A DNA stretch of 64,000 bases, taken from contig CAWKNP010000004.1 of assembly GCA_963851105.1 (NCBI GenBank), forward strand, positions 407,654-471,653, written 5' to 3'. A program made the position numbers and the translations under genes. The stretch is from DATARN01 sp963851105. Lineage in GTDB: Bacteria > Actinomycetota > Acidimicrobiia > Acidimicrobiales > Palsa-688. The notes beneath the pieces are model-generated. The model searched no databases. It was not told the origin of the DNA and saw only the letters and a list, made by a program, of their open reading frames with translations. The first letter of the stretch is position 1. Each line of letters opens with the position of its first letter. Positions 26,002-35,329 of this stretch are shown here, piece by piece.

Positions 26002-27214
26002 CAATCGTCCGGGCGACCAGTGCGAGGGCCACGATGGCCGCAAGGACGTAGCAGTCGGCGGCGATGGTGTCGATGGCACCAAGGCGGTAGTTGTCCTGCG
26101 TGGCGAAATGCCACCAGGACAACGAGGCCAGGCAGAACGTGGCGGTCCAGCCGGCGGCGAGCCACCAGTCCGACGGTGCCCGGCCGCGGATGGTGCCGAG
26201 GGCCCGCTGCCAAAGGCCAACCCCAAGGGGCAGGGCCCAGACCCAATGGTGGTTCCACGAGATGGGCGACACGAGGAGGCCGGTGACCGCGGCGACCCCG
26301 ATTCCGAGCAGGGGCTCGCCGCCGGCGTGCAGCCGGGCGGCGAGCGCCATGCCGGCGACCAGGGCGACCAGCGCCAGGAGGAGCCAGAGCACGTGGGCCT
26401 TGTCGGGCGAACCGGTGATACGGGCCACGGCGCCGCGGAGGGATTGGTTCCACACGTTACCGGCGCTGCCGATGCGCCGGTCGTCGAAGACCAGATGGCC
26501 CCAGTAGTGGGCGGACTCCGACGGCATGGCGACCCAGGCCAACGCAGTGGCGCCGGCGGCCGCAATGGCTGCCGTCATGGCCTCCTTGGTCCGGCGGATG
26601 ACCAGCAGGTACAAGATGAAGATGCCCGGCGTCAGCTTGACGGCGGTCGCCAGGCCGATGAGGACGCCCCGAGGCAACCGGCTGATACCGCGGGTGGCGG
26701 GTGCGCCGGCGGGGTTGGCGGTAATGGCGACCAAATCGGCAAGGACAACGGCCATGAGGACCAGATTGACCTGGCCCAGCCGGAAGGTGTCACGGAACGG
26801 CTCGACCAGCGGCGTGGCGGCGGCCACGAACAGCGCCACGGTCCACTGCGACCGGTGGGGCCAGCGGGGGACAGCCAGGCGCAGCGTGGCCACCGCGGCG
26901 TAGATCACGGCGGCGCCCGACAGCAGCGACATCACGATCCGGGCGGCGACGTCCGGCACGCCGCTCAGGGGAGCGAAGGCCATGGCCGCGAACGGCGGGT
27001 AGGTGAACGGGAGCGGCAGCACCTTGGGACGGGCCGAGTAGACGTCTCGGCCGTGGAGGAAGGCGCGGGCCCCGGCCCGGTACACCGCCAGGTCGACGAG
27101 ATCGAACCAGTGCAGCCACCAGGCCATGAACAGCGTGCTGGCGACGGCGGCCGCGACGGCGGCTACGAACCACCGGTTGAGCCGTCGCGACGTGAGAACA
27201 GGGGCGGTGTTCAG
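25976..27214 (-). CDS. GT87-type (DUF2029) polyprenol-phosphate-sugar-dependent membrane glycosyltransferase
   Basis: A polytopic membrane protein, 412 residues if started at CTG 27214. The motif VDLAVYRAGARAFLHGRDVY after helix 1 and FTYPPFAAMAFAPL are typical of GT87/DUF2029 mannosyltransferases that use lipid-linked donors outside the membrane. About ten helices follow, with VKLTPGIFILYLLVIRR, NQSLRGAVAR and SPISWNHHWVWALP. The first in-frame ATG (27127, MAWWLHWFDL) would cut helix 1 in half. Reading from CTG 27214 gives an intact helix (WFVAAVAAAVASTLFMAWW), and there is no ATG, GTG or TTG between. That CTG overlaps the qcrB stop as CTGA. Acceptor sugar unknown. Confidence 0.85.
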   Translation of the reverse strand: MNTAPVLTSRRLNRWFVAAVAAAVASTLFMAWWLHWFDLVDLAVYRAGARAFLHGRDVYSARPKVLPLPFTYPPFAAMAFAPLSGVPDVAARIVMSLLSGAAVIYAAVATLRLAVPRWPHRSQWTVALFVAAATPLVEPFRDTFRLGQVNLVLMAVVLADLVAITANPAGAPATRGISRLPRGVLIGLATAVKLTPGIFILYLLVIRRTKEAMTAAIAAAGATALAWVAMPSESAHYWGHLVFDDRRIGSAGNVWNQSLRGAVARITGSPDKAHVLWLLLALVALVAGMALAARLHAGGEPLLGIGVAAVTGLLVSPISWNHHWVWALPLGVGLWQRALGTIRGRAPSDWWLAAGWTATFCLASLSWWHFATQDNYRLGAIDTIAADCYVLAAIVALALVARTIGRLPPAAK

Positions 27215-28797
27215 TCGGCGCCGGCCGCTCGGTCGACCGCCGCGCCGGCGGGTTCCGGCTGCGGGGGTCGGCGGCCGCCATCGCCGCTGCCATCGCCGTC
27301 CCCACCGCCTCCTCGGCCGCCGGAGCTGTCGTCTTCGCCGTCCACCTCGTAGCCCCCGGTGGGCGTGCGAATGATGCGACCGCCCACTGGTTGCTGGATG
27401 GGGTGGGCGTGCTGGCGGGACAGTTCTTTGAGGATCCGCCAGGTCAGCCAGCCGAACAACGGTGGCGCCACCAGCAACCCGACCTGGAAGACGTGCAGCA
27501 GCGACTGGAACGACAGCCCGAAGGTGGCGGCCAGCACGTCGGTACCGGCGGCCAGGAACAAGATGGCGTAGAACGTGATGGTCGACACACCGAACGCCGA
27601 CCGCAGGGGCCGGTCCCGGGGTCGGTCCAGCAGGTTGTGGGCGTCACGGTCCTTGCTGAAGCGCTGTTCCAGGAATGGCCAGGCGTAGAGCAGCGCGAAC
27701 GTAATGCCCGGCAGCAACACGCCGGGGAAGAACGGGTTGGCGATGGTGTGGTGGAACGCCCGGATCTCCAACGGTGGCATCACCCGCAAGGCGCCGTCGA
27801 GCCACCCGATGTACCAGTCCGGCTGGGAGCCGGCACTCACCGCCGCCGGTTTATAGGGCCCGTAGATCCAGATGGGGTTGATCTGGGCCAGGCCACCGAG
27901 GCCCGCCAGCACGGCGGCGGTGAAACAGAACAATGCGGTCGACTTGGCGGCGTACTGCGGCCACAGGCGGCTGCCGTGGATGGTGTCCTCGGTCTTTCCC
28001 GGGCCCGGGAAGTCGGTGTGCTTCTGGTGCCACAGGATCGCCAGGTGGGCGGTCAGGAACACCGCGATGAGCGCGGGCACGAAGAGCACGTGGATGATGA
28101 ACAGCCGTTCGATGATGGCGGTGCCGGGGAACTTGCCCCCGAAGAACAGGTAGCCGAGCCACGATCCCACGAAGGGGATCGACAGGACGATCGAGTAGGC
28201 GATGCGCAGGCCGGTGCCCGACAGCAGGTCGTCGGGGAGCGAGTACCCGGTGAAGCCGTTGGCCATGGCCAGCAGCAGGAGGGTGACGCCGATGATCCAG
28301 TTGATCTCCCGGGGCCGGCGGAAGGCCCCGGTGAAGAAGATCCGGCACAGGTGGACGACGATGGCGGCCAGGAAGACCACCGCGGCCCAGTGGTGGATCT
28401 GGCGCATCACAAGTCCGGAGCGAACCTTGAAGCTGAGGTCGACGACCGAGCGGTAGGAGTCGGACATCGTCAGGCCCTGCAGGGGCTTGTACGAGCCGTG
28501 ATAGACGACCTGTTTCTCGCTGGCGCTGAAGAAGAACGTCAGGTAGGACCCGGTGGCGATCAGGATCACGAAGCAGTACAGGGCGATCTCGCCGATCATG
28601 AACGACCAGTGGTCGGGAAAGATCTTGTCGAGGACGCTCTGGGTGAACCGGGACACGCCGAGGCGGTCGTCGACCCAGCCGAGGGCCCGGTCAAGGGGCT
28701 TGCGAGGGGCCTGCTCGGTCTCGGTCCCGGCCCCGTGCTCTGATCCCGACGCGGACGGCGACGGCGACGACGCGGATCGGCGGCGAAGCTTGATCAC
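27211..28797 (-). CDS. qcrB: Cytochrome bc1 complex cytochrome b subunit
   Basis: Di-haem quinol-oxidising subunit, 528 residues. The GTG at 28797 overlaps the qcrA stop as GTGA. Haem-ligating His pairs are in MRQIHHWAAVVFLAAIVVHL and RLFIIHVLFVPALIAVFLTAHL; the quinol-site motif reads PDWY (PEWY in many). About eight helices are followed by an unusual hydrophilic tail with GGRGGGGDGDGSGDGG. The actinobacterial bc1 partners directly with aa3 oxidase in a supercomplex, consistent with ctaE-qcrCAB in one unit here. Confidence 0.96.
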   Translation of the reverse strand: MIKLRRRSASSPSPSASGSEHGAGTETEQAPRKPLDRALGWVDDRLGVSRFTQSVLDKIFPDHWSFMIGEIALYCFVILIATGSYLTFFFSASEKQVVYHGSYKPLQGLTMSDSYRSVVDLSFKVRSGLVMRQIHHWAAVVFLAAIVVHLCRIFFTGAFRRPREINWIIGVTLLLLAMANGFTGYSLPDDLLSGTGLRIAYSIVLSIPFVGSWLGYLFFGGKFPGTAIIERLFIIHVLFVPALIAVFLTAHLAILWHQKHTDFPGPGKTEDTIHGSRLWPQYAAKSTALFCFTAAVLAGLGGLAQINPIWIYGPYKPAAVSAGSQPDWYIGWLDGALRVMPPLEIRAFHHTIANPFFPGVLLPGITFALLYAWPFLEQRFSKDRDAHNLLDRPRDRPLRSAFGVSTITFYAILFLAAGTDVLAATFGLSFQSLLHVFQVGLLVAPPLFGWLTWRILKELSRQHAHPIQQPVGGRIIRTPTGGYEVDGEDDSSGGRGGGGDGDGSGDGGRRPPQPEPAGAAVDRAAGAD

Positions 28798-29693
28798 GGC
28801 CGGTTCCAGTACGCGGGACCGACCGGCTCGTCGTAGTCGTGCTGCGCCATCAAGAAGCCGTCGTCGCGCACGGCCAGCGGCAGCTGGGGCAACGACCGGG
28901 TGGCGGGACCGAAGACCGGCCGGCATTCATCGAGAACGTCGAACGTCGACTGGTGGCACGGGCACAGCAGCTGGTGGCTGGTCGAGCGGTAGAGCCCGAC
29001 GGGGCAACCGGCATGGGTGCAGACCTTCGAGAAGGCGACGTAGCCCTGCACCGACCAGCCGGCGCGGCCGTTGCGGACCTTCTGGGAGGCGTCGCCCACG
29101 TTGATGAGGATGACCTGGCTGTCCGCGTCGTCGGTCGCCCCTTCGGGGAACACGGTGAGCACGCCGTCCACGGCTAGGTCGCCGACCTGTACGGGTCGCC
29201 CGTCGCTCGTTACCAAGCGGGATCCCTTTTTCCAGCTGGTATGGGCCAGAGTGTCGCCCGGGTGGGGGCCGAGGGAGTTGATGGGGAAGATCGCCGCCAG
29301 CCCGAGGGCGCCGGTCGCCAGGCCCAGCATGCGCAGGAGGAACGAGCGCCGGACGAAGGGCTCCTCACCGCGCTCGAAGGCCTCCTCGGCGCCCTCGCGG
29401 TCGGCGTCGCTCGAACGTTCGCCGTGGCGGGGGGCGGTCTGCTCATTGCCCGGAAGCAGGTCCCGGGCAAAGACCACGAAGCCCAGACCGAGTGAGCCGA
29501 GGGCCAGCATGAGCAGCAGCCCTTCCAGCTGGGGCTGGCCGCCGCCCAGGTACACGCCGGCCAGGGCGAGCGCCGACACGGTGGTGATGGTCCAGTACAG
29601 CGCGATGCGGCGCTCGGCGAATTTCTCGGCGGCCGGGCGGCCCGCGAGCCGGTAGCTGTCGGGAGCCGCGGAGGGCGCGGGCGTCTCGTTCAT
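28794..29693 (-). CDS. qcrA: Cytochrome bc1 complex Rieske iron-sulfur subunit
   Basis: 299 residues with three N-terminal helices (about 38-58, 65-85, 130-150), the actinobacterial arrangement, then a Rieske domain with CTHAGCPVGL and CPCHQSTFDV providing two Cys and two His for the 2Fe-2S cluster. The ATG at 29693 overlaps the qcrC stop as ATGA. It moves electrons from quinol to the cytochrome cc subunit. Confidence 0.96.
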   Translation of the reverse strand: MNETPAPSAAPDSYRLAGRPAAEKFAERRIALYWTITTVSALALAGVYLGGGQPQLEGLLLMLALGSLGLGFVVFARDLLPGNEQTAPRHGERSSDADREGAEEAFERGEEPFVRRSFLLRMLGLATGALGLAAIFPINSLGPHPGDTLAHTSWKKGSRLVTSDGRPVQVGDLAVDGVLTVFPEGATDDADSQVILINVGDASQKVRNGRAGWSVQGYVAFSKVCTHAGCPVGLYRSTSHQLLCPCHQSTFDVLDECRPVFGPATRSLPQLPLAVRDDGFLMAQHDYDEPVGPAYWNRP

Positions 29694-30519
29694 CCTCGGG
29701 TTCCGATCAATCGGGCGATCAACAGCAGGGCCCCCATGCCCACCACCCAGCCCACGAACCCCTCGGGGATGGGACCGAGGTGGCCGAGGCCGAGGCCGCC
29801 GCGGTCTTCGGGATGATGGAGGTACTCGACGTAGCTGGCGATGTCGTTCACCTGCTGGTCGGAGAGGGTCTGGGGCCCGAAGACGGGCATGGGCTTCGGC
29901 CCGATCCGCACCGCTTCCGCCACGTCGAGGCGGCTGGCGCTGCGCAGCGGGGGCACGATGTCGCCGTAGCCCAAGGCTCCGCCGGCGCCGGCATCGTTGT
30001 GGCACTGGGCACAGTTGAGCGAGAACAACTCGTTGCCGCTCGGCAGGTTGCCAGGCCCAACGGCCGGAATCGACGGTCCCGAGTCGAGGGAAGCGACGTA
30101 GGCGACCATGGCCGCGATCTGGTCGGGCGGGAAGGCGGGGCGGTGGCGGGCCGGCTGCTGGGTGGGGTCGTTGAGAGGCATGCGGCCGGTGCGCAAGTAG
30201 AAGTCGGCGGACGCCGCGCCGGCGTCTTTGAGGCTGGGCCCGTTGCTGGTGCCCTCGGCTTCGAAGCCATGGCAGCTCGAGCAGTGCGCCACGAACAACT
30301 GGCGGCCCGACGTGACCTGGTCGGCCGAGAAACCGCCGGTCTGGCGAGGCAGCTGTGCGCTGGCGGTGCCGCCGGCGACCGCGGCGGCGGCGTGGGCGCG
30401 CGATCCGGCGCGAAGACGCCGGTGACGAGCAGGAGGAAACATGCCGCGCCGAGCAGCAGCACGACGCGGGGCCCGAGGCCGGCGCGGTCGGTCAGCGGAT
30501 GAAGAAGATCGTCGCCCAT
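29690..30519 (-). CDS. qcrC: Di-haem cytochrome c subunit of bc1 complex, probable frameshift near N-terminus
   Basis: Two CxxCH haem sites (AHCSSCHGFEAEG and LNCAQCHNDAG), distal Met regions (TGRMPLND, GPKPMPVFGP) and a C-terminal membrane helix (FVGWVVGMGALLLIARLIG) define QcrC. In the frame of the haem domains the first ATG is at 30442 (MFPPARHRRLRAGS), which lacks a signal anchor. In the neighbouring frame, ATG 30519 gives MGDDLLHPLTDRAGLGPR plus a perfect hydrophobic segment VVLLLGAACFLLLVTGVFAP. One missing base in the GCGCGCCC run around 30392-30402 would join them into a normal 276-residue product. Alternatively translation starts at 30442. Confidence 0.85.
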
Positions 30520-31076
30520 AACCCGATCCAAACCACGTCGACGAAGTGCCAGTAGTAGGAGAGCATCTCGGCCGACGGCAGGCCGGCGGCGTCGAAGCGG
30601 CGGGAGGTGGCGCGCCCCGCCATCACCATCATGGCGACCAGCCCTCCGATGACGTGCAGGCCGTGAAATCCCGTCATGAGATAAAACGCCGAGCCGTAGG
30701 CGTGCGAGGCGACGGAGAAATGCAGCCGGGCCCAGTCCCTCGCCTGGGCCAACACGAACACCGTGCCCAGCACGAAGGTGACCACCAGCCACCTCAGGTA
30801 CCCCCGCCGGTCGCCGCGGGCGACGGCGCGGACACCGAGCTGCATGGTCCCGCTCGACACCACGAGGAGGAACGTGGCGGCGGTGGCGGAGGCGGCGTCG
30901 AGGTTGACGCCCGCCGGCGGCCAGACCGCGCTCGATGCCCGCAACGTGAAGTAGGCCGCGAACAGGCCGGAGAAGAACATCAGCTCCGAGGACAGCCAAA
31001 CGACCGTGCCGACGGTCAACAGCTCAGGACGCCGACTCGCCTTGGCAGCCGTGAGGGCAGCGGTTGACGTCACCAT
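30492..31076 (-). CDS. ctaE: Cytochrome c oxidase subunit III
   Basis: 194 residues, five membrane helices, the short actinobacterial form. WLSSELMFFSGLFAAYFTLR (conserved Glu), GSAFYLMTGFHGLHVIGGL and SYYWHFVDVVWIGLWATIFFIR are diagnostic. It heads the ctaE-qcrC-qcrA-qcrB unit. The divergent ctaG start is about 107 bases away. Confidence 0.97.
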   Translation of the reverse strand: MVTSTAALTAAKASRRPELLTVGTVVWLSSELMFFSGLFAAYFTLRASSAVWPPAGVNLDAASATAATFLLVVSSGTMQLGVRAVARGDRRGYLRWLVVTFVLGTVFVLAQARDWARLHFSVASHAYGSAFYLMTGFHGLHVIGGLVAMMVMAGRATSRRFDAAGLPSAEMLSYYWHFVDVVWIGLWATIFFIR

Positions 31077-31182
31077 CTCCCTTTCTACCCGACAGCGGGC
31101 CGGCAGGTCTCACTTCGGCGACAAAGGGGCGGTCGGTCGAGCGCCTCGGACACGCGCCGGGCCATTAGCGTTGCCCGCAGTG

Positions 31183-32019
31183 ATGGTTGCCACGTTCTCC
31201 GCCGGCGACATGTTCAGCGGCGCCCGGCTGGAACCGGCATCGGCAGTGGTGATCGGCCTCGCCGCCTGGTGGTACCTGTCGGCGGCCCGGCGGCTGGCCG
31301 CCCGGGGGCGGCGGTGGCCCCTCAAGCGGCAGGCCCCCTTCCTGTGCGGCCTGGCGGTACTGGCACTGGCGACCCAGGGCGGCGTGGCCACCGCCGACAC
31401 GACGTCGTTCACCGCTCATGTCATCCAGCACCTGCTCCTCGGGATGGTGGCGCCGGTGTTGCTGGCCCTCGGCGCCCCGATCACCCTCGCCCTTCAGAGC
31501 AGCCAGCGCGAGCTGCGCAGCCGCCTGATCCGCATCATCCACAGCCCCGCGGTGCGGGCGCTGACGCACCCGCTGACAGCCTGGACGGCGTTCGGGGGCT
31601 CGATGTTCGCCCTGTACTTCACCGGCTTGTACGCCGCGACGTTGCACGACGTCGTCGCCCACGATGCCGTCCACTTGGTCTTCGTCCTGGCCGGCTGCCT
31701 GTTCTTCTGGCCGGTCGTGAGCCTCGATCCCATCCCCCACCGCCTCCCCTATGGCGGCCGGATGCTGTACGTGCTCCTGGCGCTGCCGTTTCATACCATC
31801 ATCGGAGTGGCGCTGGTGACCCAGACCAAGCTGATCGCACCGGGCCTGACCCTGACCGATCAGCAGACCGGAGCCGCCATCTTGTGGTCTGCGGGAGAGT
31901 TGCTCGGGCTGATAGCCATGATGATCGTGGCCGCCCAATGGATGACCGCCGAGGAACGCGAAGCCGTCCGCCAGGACCGGCGGCTGGCCGCGGCGGTCGA
32001 AACGGCGCCCGTGCCGTGA
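31183..32019 (+). CDS. CtaG-like cytochrome c oxidase assembly membrane protein
   Basis: A 278-residue, seven-helix protein of the caa3_CtaG family. It has TAHVIQHLLLGMVAPVLLALGAPITLALQ, the HDVVAHDAVHLVFVLAGCLFFWPV stretch with conserved His residues, and DPIPHRLPYGGRMLYVLLALPFH. It probably delivers copper to subunit II or I, which fits its place beside ctaE. The start is ATG 31183, or GTG one codon earlier. The stop overlaps the ilvA GTG as GTGA. Confidence 0.88.
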   Translation: MVATFSAGDMFSGARLEPASAVVIGLAAWWYLSAARRLAARGRRWPLKRQAPFLCGLAVLALATQGGVATADTTSFTAHVIQHLLLGMVAPVLLALGAPITLALQSSQRELRSRLIRIIHSPAVRALTHPLTAWTAFGGSMFALYFTGLYAATLHDVVAHDAVHLVFVLAGCLFFWPVVSLDPIPHRLPYGGRMLYVLLALPFHTIIGVALVTQTKLIAPGLTLTDQQTGAAILWSAGELLGLIAMMIVAAQWMTAEEREAVRQDRRLAAAVETAPVP

Positions 32020-33212
32020 TCTCCCTCACCGAGATCGAGCAGGCGCAGGCCCGCCTGGCGGGCGCCCTGCGGGAGACGCCGGTGCGGCGCACGGAAACGC
32101 TGAGCGCGGCCGCCGGCCGCCCGATCATCTTGAAGCCCGAACAGCGGCAGCGCACCGGATCGTTCAAGGTTCGGGGCGCCTACAACCTGATCGCGCAGCT
32201 GCCGCCGGGCAGCGAAGTCGTGGCCGCCTCGGCGGGCAACCACGCCCAGGGCGTCGCCTTCGCGGCCACGGGGGCGGGCATGAAGAGCACGATCTTCATG
32301 CCCGAAGGGGCCTCGCTGCCGAAGATCGACGCCACCCGCCACTACGGCGCCGTCGTGCGGTTGGAGGGCAAGGTGGTCGACGACTGCTTCGCCCTCGCCC
32401 GGCTGTACGCGGCCGAAACCGGCGCCTTCTACGTTCCGCCGTTCGACCACCCTGCGATCATGGCGGGCCAGGGGACCATCGGACTCGAGCTGGTCGAGGA
32501 GGCGCCCGAGGCCGAAGTCGTGGTAATCCCCGTCGGCGGCGGCGGCCTGGTGTCGGGGGTGGCCGCCGCCTTGGCGCTTCGCCACAGCGGCATGAAGGTC
32601 ATCGGGGTGGAGCCCGAAGGGGCGGCGTGCGTGAGCGCGTCGCTGGCCGCGGGCCGGGTGGTCACCCTGGACCACCTCCACACCATGGCCGATGGCATTG
32701 CCGTCAAGGCCACTTCGGAGCTGGTGCTCGCCCATGTCACCCGCTACGTGGACGAGATCGTCACCGTCGACGAGGAGGAGATCGCCCGGGCAGTGCTGCT
32801 GCTGCTGGAGCGATCGAAGGCGGTGATCGAGCCGGCGGGGGCGGTGGGCCTGGCCGCCATCCTGGCGGGCAAGATCCCCGGCGACGGGCCGGCCGTCGCG
32901 GTCCTGTCGGGGGGCAACGTCGATCCGCTCCTGCTGATCAAGATGGTCGACCACGGGCTGTCGGCGGCGGGTCGTTACCTGGTCTTCCGGGCGGTACTCG
33001 ACGACCGCCCGGGCGCGCTGGCGGGGCTGACCGCGACCCTGGCCGCTATGGGGCTCAACGTGTTGGCTGTCGAACACCAGCGTTCCGGCTGGACTCTCGG
33101 GATCCACGAGGTCCAGGTTCAGATGACCGTCGAGACCCGGGGTCCCGATCACCGCAGCACCGTCATAGATGCCATGAAGGGCGCCGGGTACCGCATCGAA
33201 CCGGTCGGCTAA
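32016..33212 (+). CDS. ilvA: Threonine ammonia-lyase (PLP-dependent)
   Basis: Deaminates threonine (and serine) to 2-oxobutyrate, the first step to isoleucine. It has 398 residues from GTG 32016. PLP Lys51 is in RTGSFKVRGAYN, the substrate loop is SAGNHAQGVAF, the PLP phosphate loop is PVGGGGLVSG, and SGGNVDPLLL binds the pyridine nitrogen. The C-terminal 80 residues (FRAVLDDRPGALAGL, NVLAVEHQR) form a single ACT-type regulatory domain, the short TdcB/IlvA form. It is coupled to ctaG by GTGA although functionally unrelated. It converges on the SGNH gene with 25 bases between stops. Confidence 0.93.
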   Translation: MISLTEIEQAQARLAGALRETPVRRTETLSAAAGRPIILKPEQRQRTGSFKVRGAYNLIAQLPPGSEVVAASAGNHAQGVAFAATGAGMKSTIFMPEGASLPKIDATRHYGAVVRLEGKVVDDCFALARLYAAETGAFYVPPFDHPAIMAGQGTIGLELVEEAPEAEVVVIPVGGGGLVSGVAAALALRHSGMKVIGVEPEGAACVSASLAAGRVVTLDHLHTMADGIAVKATSELVLAHVTRYVDEIVTVDEEEIARAVLLLLERSKAVIEPAGAVGLAAILAGKIPGDGPAVAVLSGGNVDPLLLIKMVDHGLSAAGRYLVFRAVLDDRPGALAGLTATLAAMGLNVLAVEHQRSGWTLGIHEVQVQMTVETRGPDHRSTVIDAMKGAGYRIEPVG

Positions 33213-33237
33213 ACCACGATAGATCCCACAGGTTCGG

Positions 33238-34129
33238 TCAGCGGGAGGGCCAGAAGCCGGCGGCCCAGGTCACGGCGGCCAGCTTCTGCTGGCCCGCCAG
33301 GCTGGGGTGGAAGTAGTCCACCGACGAGACGTCGGCAGCACCGAAGACGGTGTGGTAAACCGCATTGGCGTCGAAACGGCAGTGGCGAAAACGGGCGCAG
33401 GCTGCCTGCAGGACCGTGTTGTCGGCCCGCTCCTGGGCAACGACCGCGGCCCGGTCAGCGGCGGTGCCGGTCAACGACAGCATGGCCGGACAGATCCGGG
33501 CCAAGGTCCACGTGGCCTGCGCCAGCGGATTGGAACGCAGGGAATCCCAGAGCTGGAAAAGGTCGGGGATGGACGCCACGAACAGGTGAGCCCCGGGGTC
33601 GGCGGCGAAGAACGCAGTGAGGGCGCCGGCGAACTGGGTCTGGAACGTGGCCGTCGGCGTCATCGCAGCAACCGACGAGGTGCACAAGTCGTTGGCACCG
33701 ATGAGGACGGTCACAAACTCGACCCGCTGCGGACGCGGCCAGCGCCAGCTGCGCGGCCATCGCCGCCACCTTGGCCCCCGACTCGGCGTCGTTGAAGGCG
33801 TGGACGGCCAGCTGCGGCGCACCCGAGGCAGGGGCAGGGACCGCGGCGGCGGAAGCAGCCGCGGCCGCGGCCACGATGCGGTCGTAGTGGGACCGGACCG
33901 CAGCGTCGGACCCGGTCGACCACGATTCCTCGGGAGCGTCGCGGAACAGGTGCCCGGCGTCGAGGTCAAACGCCCGGGTGACCGAGTCACCCACCGACGC
34001 CATCGACGCCGGCAGGGGCACCCGCGCCGGCGACGCCGACCGCTCGGGCACCAGGACGACTGCGACCACAGCTACCGATGCCACCAGCGCGACGGCCGCC
34101 GCGACCGCGAGCCAGGCCCACCGGGTCAT
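33238..34129 (-). pseudogene. SGNH/GDSL hydrolase, secreted, broken by a one-base frameshift
   Basis: The N-terminal frame from ATG 34129 has a signal anchor (MTRWAWLAVAAAVALVASVA), then SVGDSVTRAF (block I with the nucleophile Ser) and HAFNDAESGAKVAAMAAQ. Near base 33727 the homologous sequence moves to the other frame, giving VEFVTVLIGANDLC (block III GxND) through VDYFHPSLAGQQKLA (catalytic DxxH) to the TGA at 33238. Dropping one base in GCAGCGGGTCGAG joins the parts into one protein of about 296 residues. Four cysteines after the signal suggest an exported enzyme. Its ATG overlaps the truA stop. Confidence 0.78.
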
Positions 34130-34980
34130 CCGTAGCCCACTTCCCACAGGCAGAGGCCGTGGGGCGGGGCCAACTGCCCGGCGGCGGCGCGGTCACGTGC
34201 CCGCAGGATCTGGGCCATCTCCCCGCTGCGCCGGCGCCCGAGGCCCATGTCCACCATGGTCCCCACGAGGGCGCGGACCATCTGCTGGCAGAACGACGAG
34301 GCGTGAACTTCGAACACGAGGCGGTCGTCGCCTCCCGGAGACCACGCCGCGCCGTACAGCCGGCGGACCAGGGAGCCCCCGTTGGGCGGCCGCCGGCAGA
34401 ACGACGAGAAGTCGTGCTCGCCGATCAGAGGGTCGCACGCCAGCCGCAGCAACGACACGTCAAGGGGCCGCTCGATGTGCCAGGCGATGGCGGCCGAGAA
34501 GGGATCGGGCAGCGCCCGGTTCAGGATCGTGTAGCGGTAGGTACGGCTGGTCGCCGAGCGGCGGGCGTCGAAGCCGGGCGCCACGGCCGCCGCCGACCGG
34601 ATGACGATCGCCGGTCGCAGCGTCTTGTTGAGCGCCCGCGTCATCGCCACCAGGTCCACCTCGGCGCGGGCGTCGAAGGTGACCACCTGGCCCCAGGCGT
34701 GTACGCCGGCGTCGGTGCGGCCCGCGCAGACGATCTCGACGGTGTGGCGGAGGTGCCGCTCGAGGGCGGCCACCAGCGCGCCGCCGACGGTGTGGAGACC
34801 GGGCTGGACGGCAAAGCCGTGAAACCCGGCACCGAGGTAGGCGATGTCCAGGCGGACCCTTACCGTCGGGCCCTCGATGACGACGGGCGGCGCCGGTGGG
34901 GCCGGAGTCGCTTGGTCGCCGAAGAGGGTCAGCGCCCCGGACCCGGGTTTAGACGAACTCGATGCGAGCCATCGGCGCAT
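34126..34980 (-). CDS. truA: tRNA pseudouridine38-40 synthase TruA
   Basis: Isomerises uridines 38-40 in the anticodon arm. The catalytic Asp is in CAGRTDAGVHAWGQV (about residue 90), and SRTYRYTI, HDFSSFCRR and SFCQQMVRALVGTMVDMG are conserved. There are 284 residues from ATG 34980, which begins inside the last codons of rplQ (32-base overlap). The first 35 residues are not conserved and no later ATG/GTG exists before the core, so this start or a nearby non-canonical one is used. It follows rplQ as in most actinobacteria. Confidence 0.93.
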   Translation of the reverse strand: MRRWLASSSSKPGSGALTLFGDQATPAPPAPPVVIEGPTVRVRLDIAYLGAGFHGFAVQPGLHTVGGALVAALERHLRHTVEIVCAGRTDAGVHAWGQVVTFDARAEVDLVAMTRALNKTLRPAIVIRSAAAVAPGFDARRSATSRTYRYTILNRALPDPFSAAIAWHIERPLDVSLLRLACDPLIGEHDFSSFCRRPPNGGSLVRRLYGAAWSPGGDDRLVFEVHASSFCQQMVRALVGTMVDMGLGRRRSGEMAQILRARDRAAAGQLAPPHGLCLWEVGYG

Positions 34981-35329
34981 CGTCGCCGTGGCGGGGACCC
35001 AGCTTCAGGATCCGGGTGTAGCCGCCCGGCCGATCGGCGTAGCGGGGCCCGATCTCGGCGAAGAGCTTGTGGGCCATGTCCTTGTCACGGATGAGGGCGA
35101 CGACCAGGCGCTGGTTGTGGACCGCGACAGCCGGGTCGGCGGCGGCCTTCTTGGCCTTGGTGATGCACTTCTCCATGATCGGCCGCAGAGCTTTGGCCTT
35201 GGCCTCGGTCGTGACGATGCCCTCGGCTGCGATGAGTGACGCGACCAGATTGCCGAACATCGCCTTCTGGTGGGCGGAGCTGCCGCCGAAGCGACGGCCC
35301 TTCTTGGGCCGGCCGGGCAGGGTTGCCAC
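34949..35329 (-). CDS. rplQ: 50S ribosomal protein L17
   Basis: 126 residues. GRPKKGRRFGGSSAHQKAMFGNLVASLIAAEGIVTT is the family start, and the end GPRHGDDAPMARIEFV matches. It lies at the polypeptide exit side of the large subunit. It abuts rpoA (stop then start with no gap) and overlaps truA. Confidence 0.98.
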   Translation of the reverse strand: MATLPGRPKKGRRFGGSSAHQKAMFGNLVASLIAAEGIVTTEAKAKALRPIMEKCITKAKKAAADPAVAVHNQRLVVALIRDKDMAHKLFAEIGPRYADRPGGYTRILKLGPRHGDDAPMARIEFV

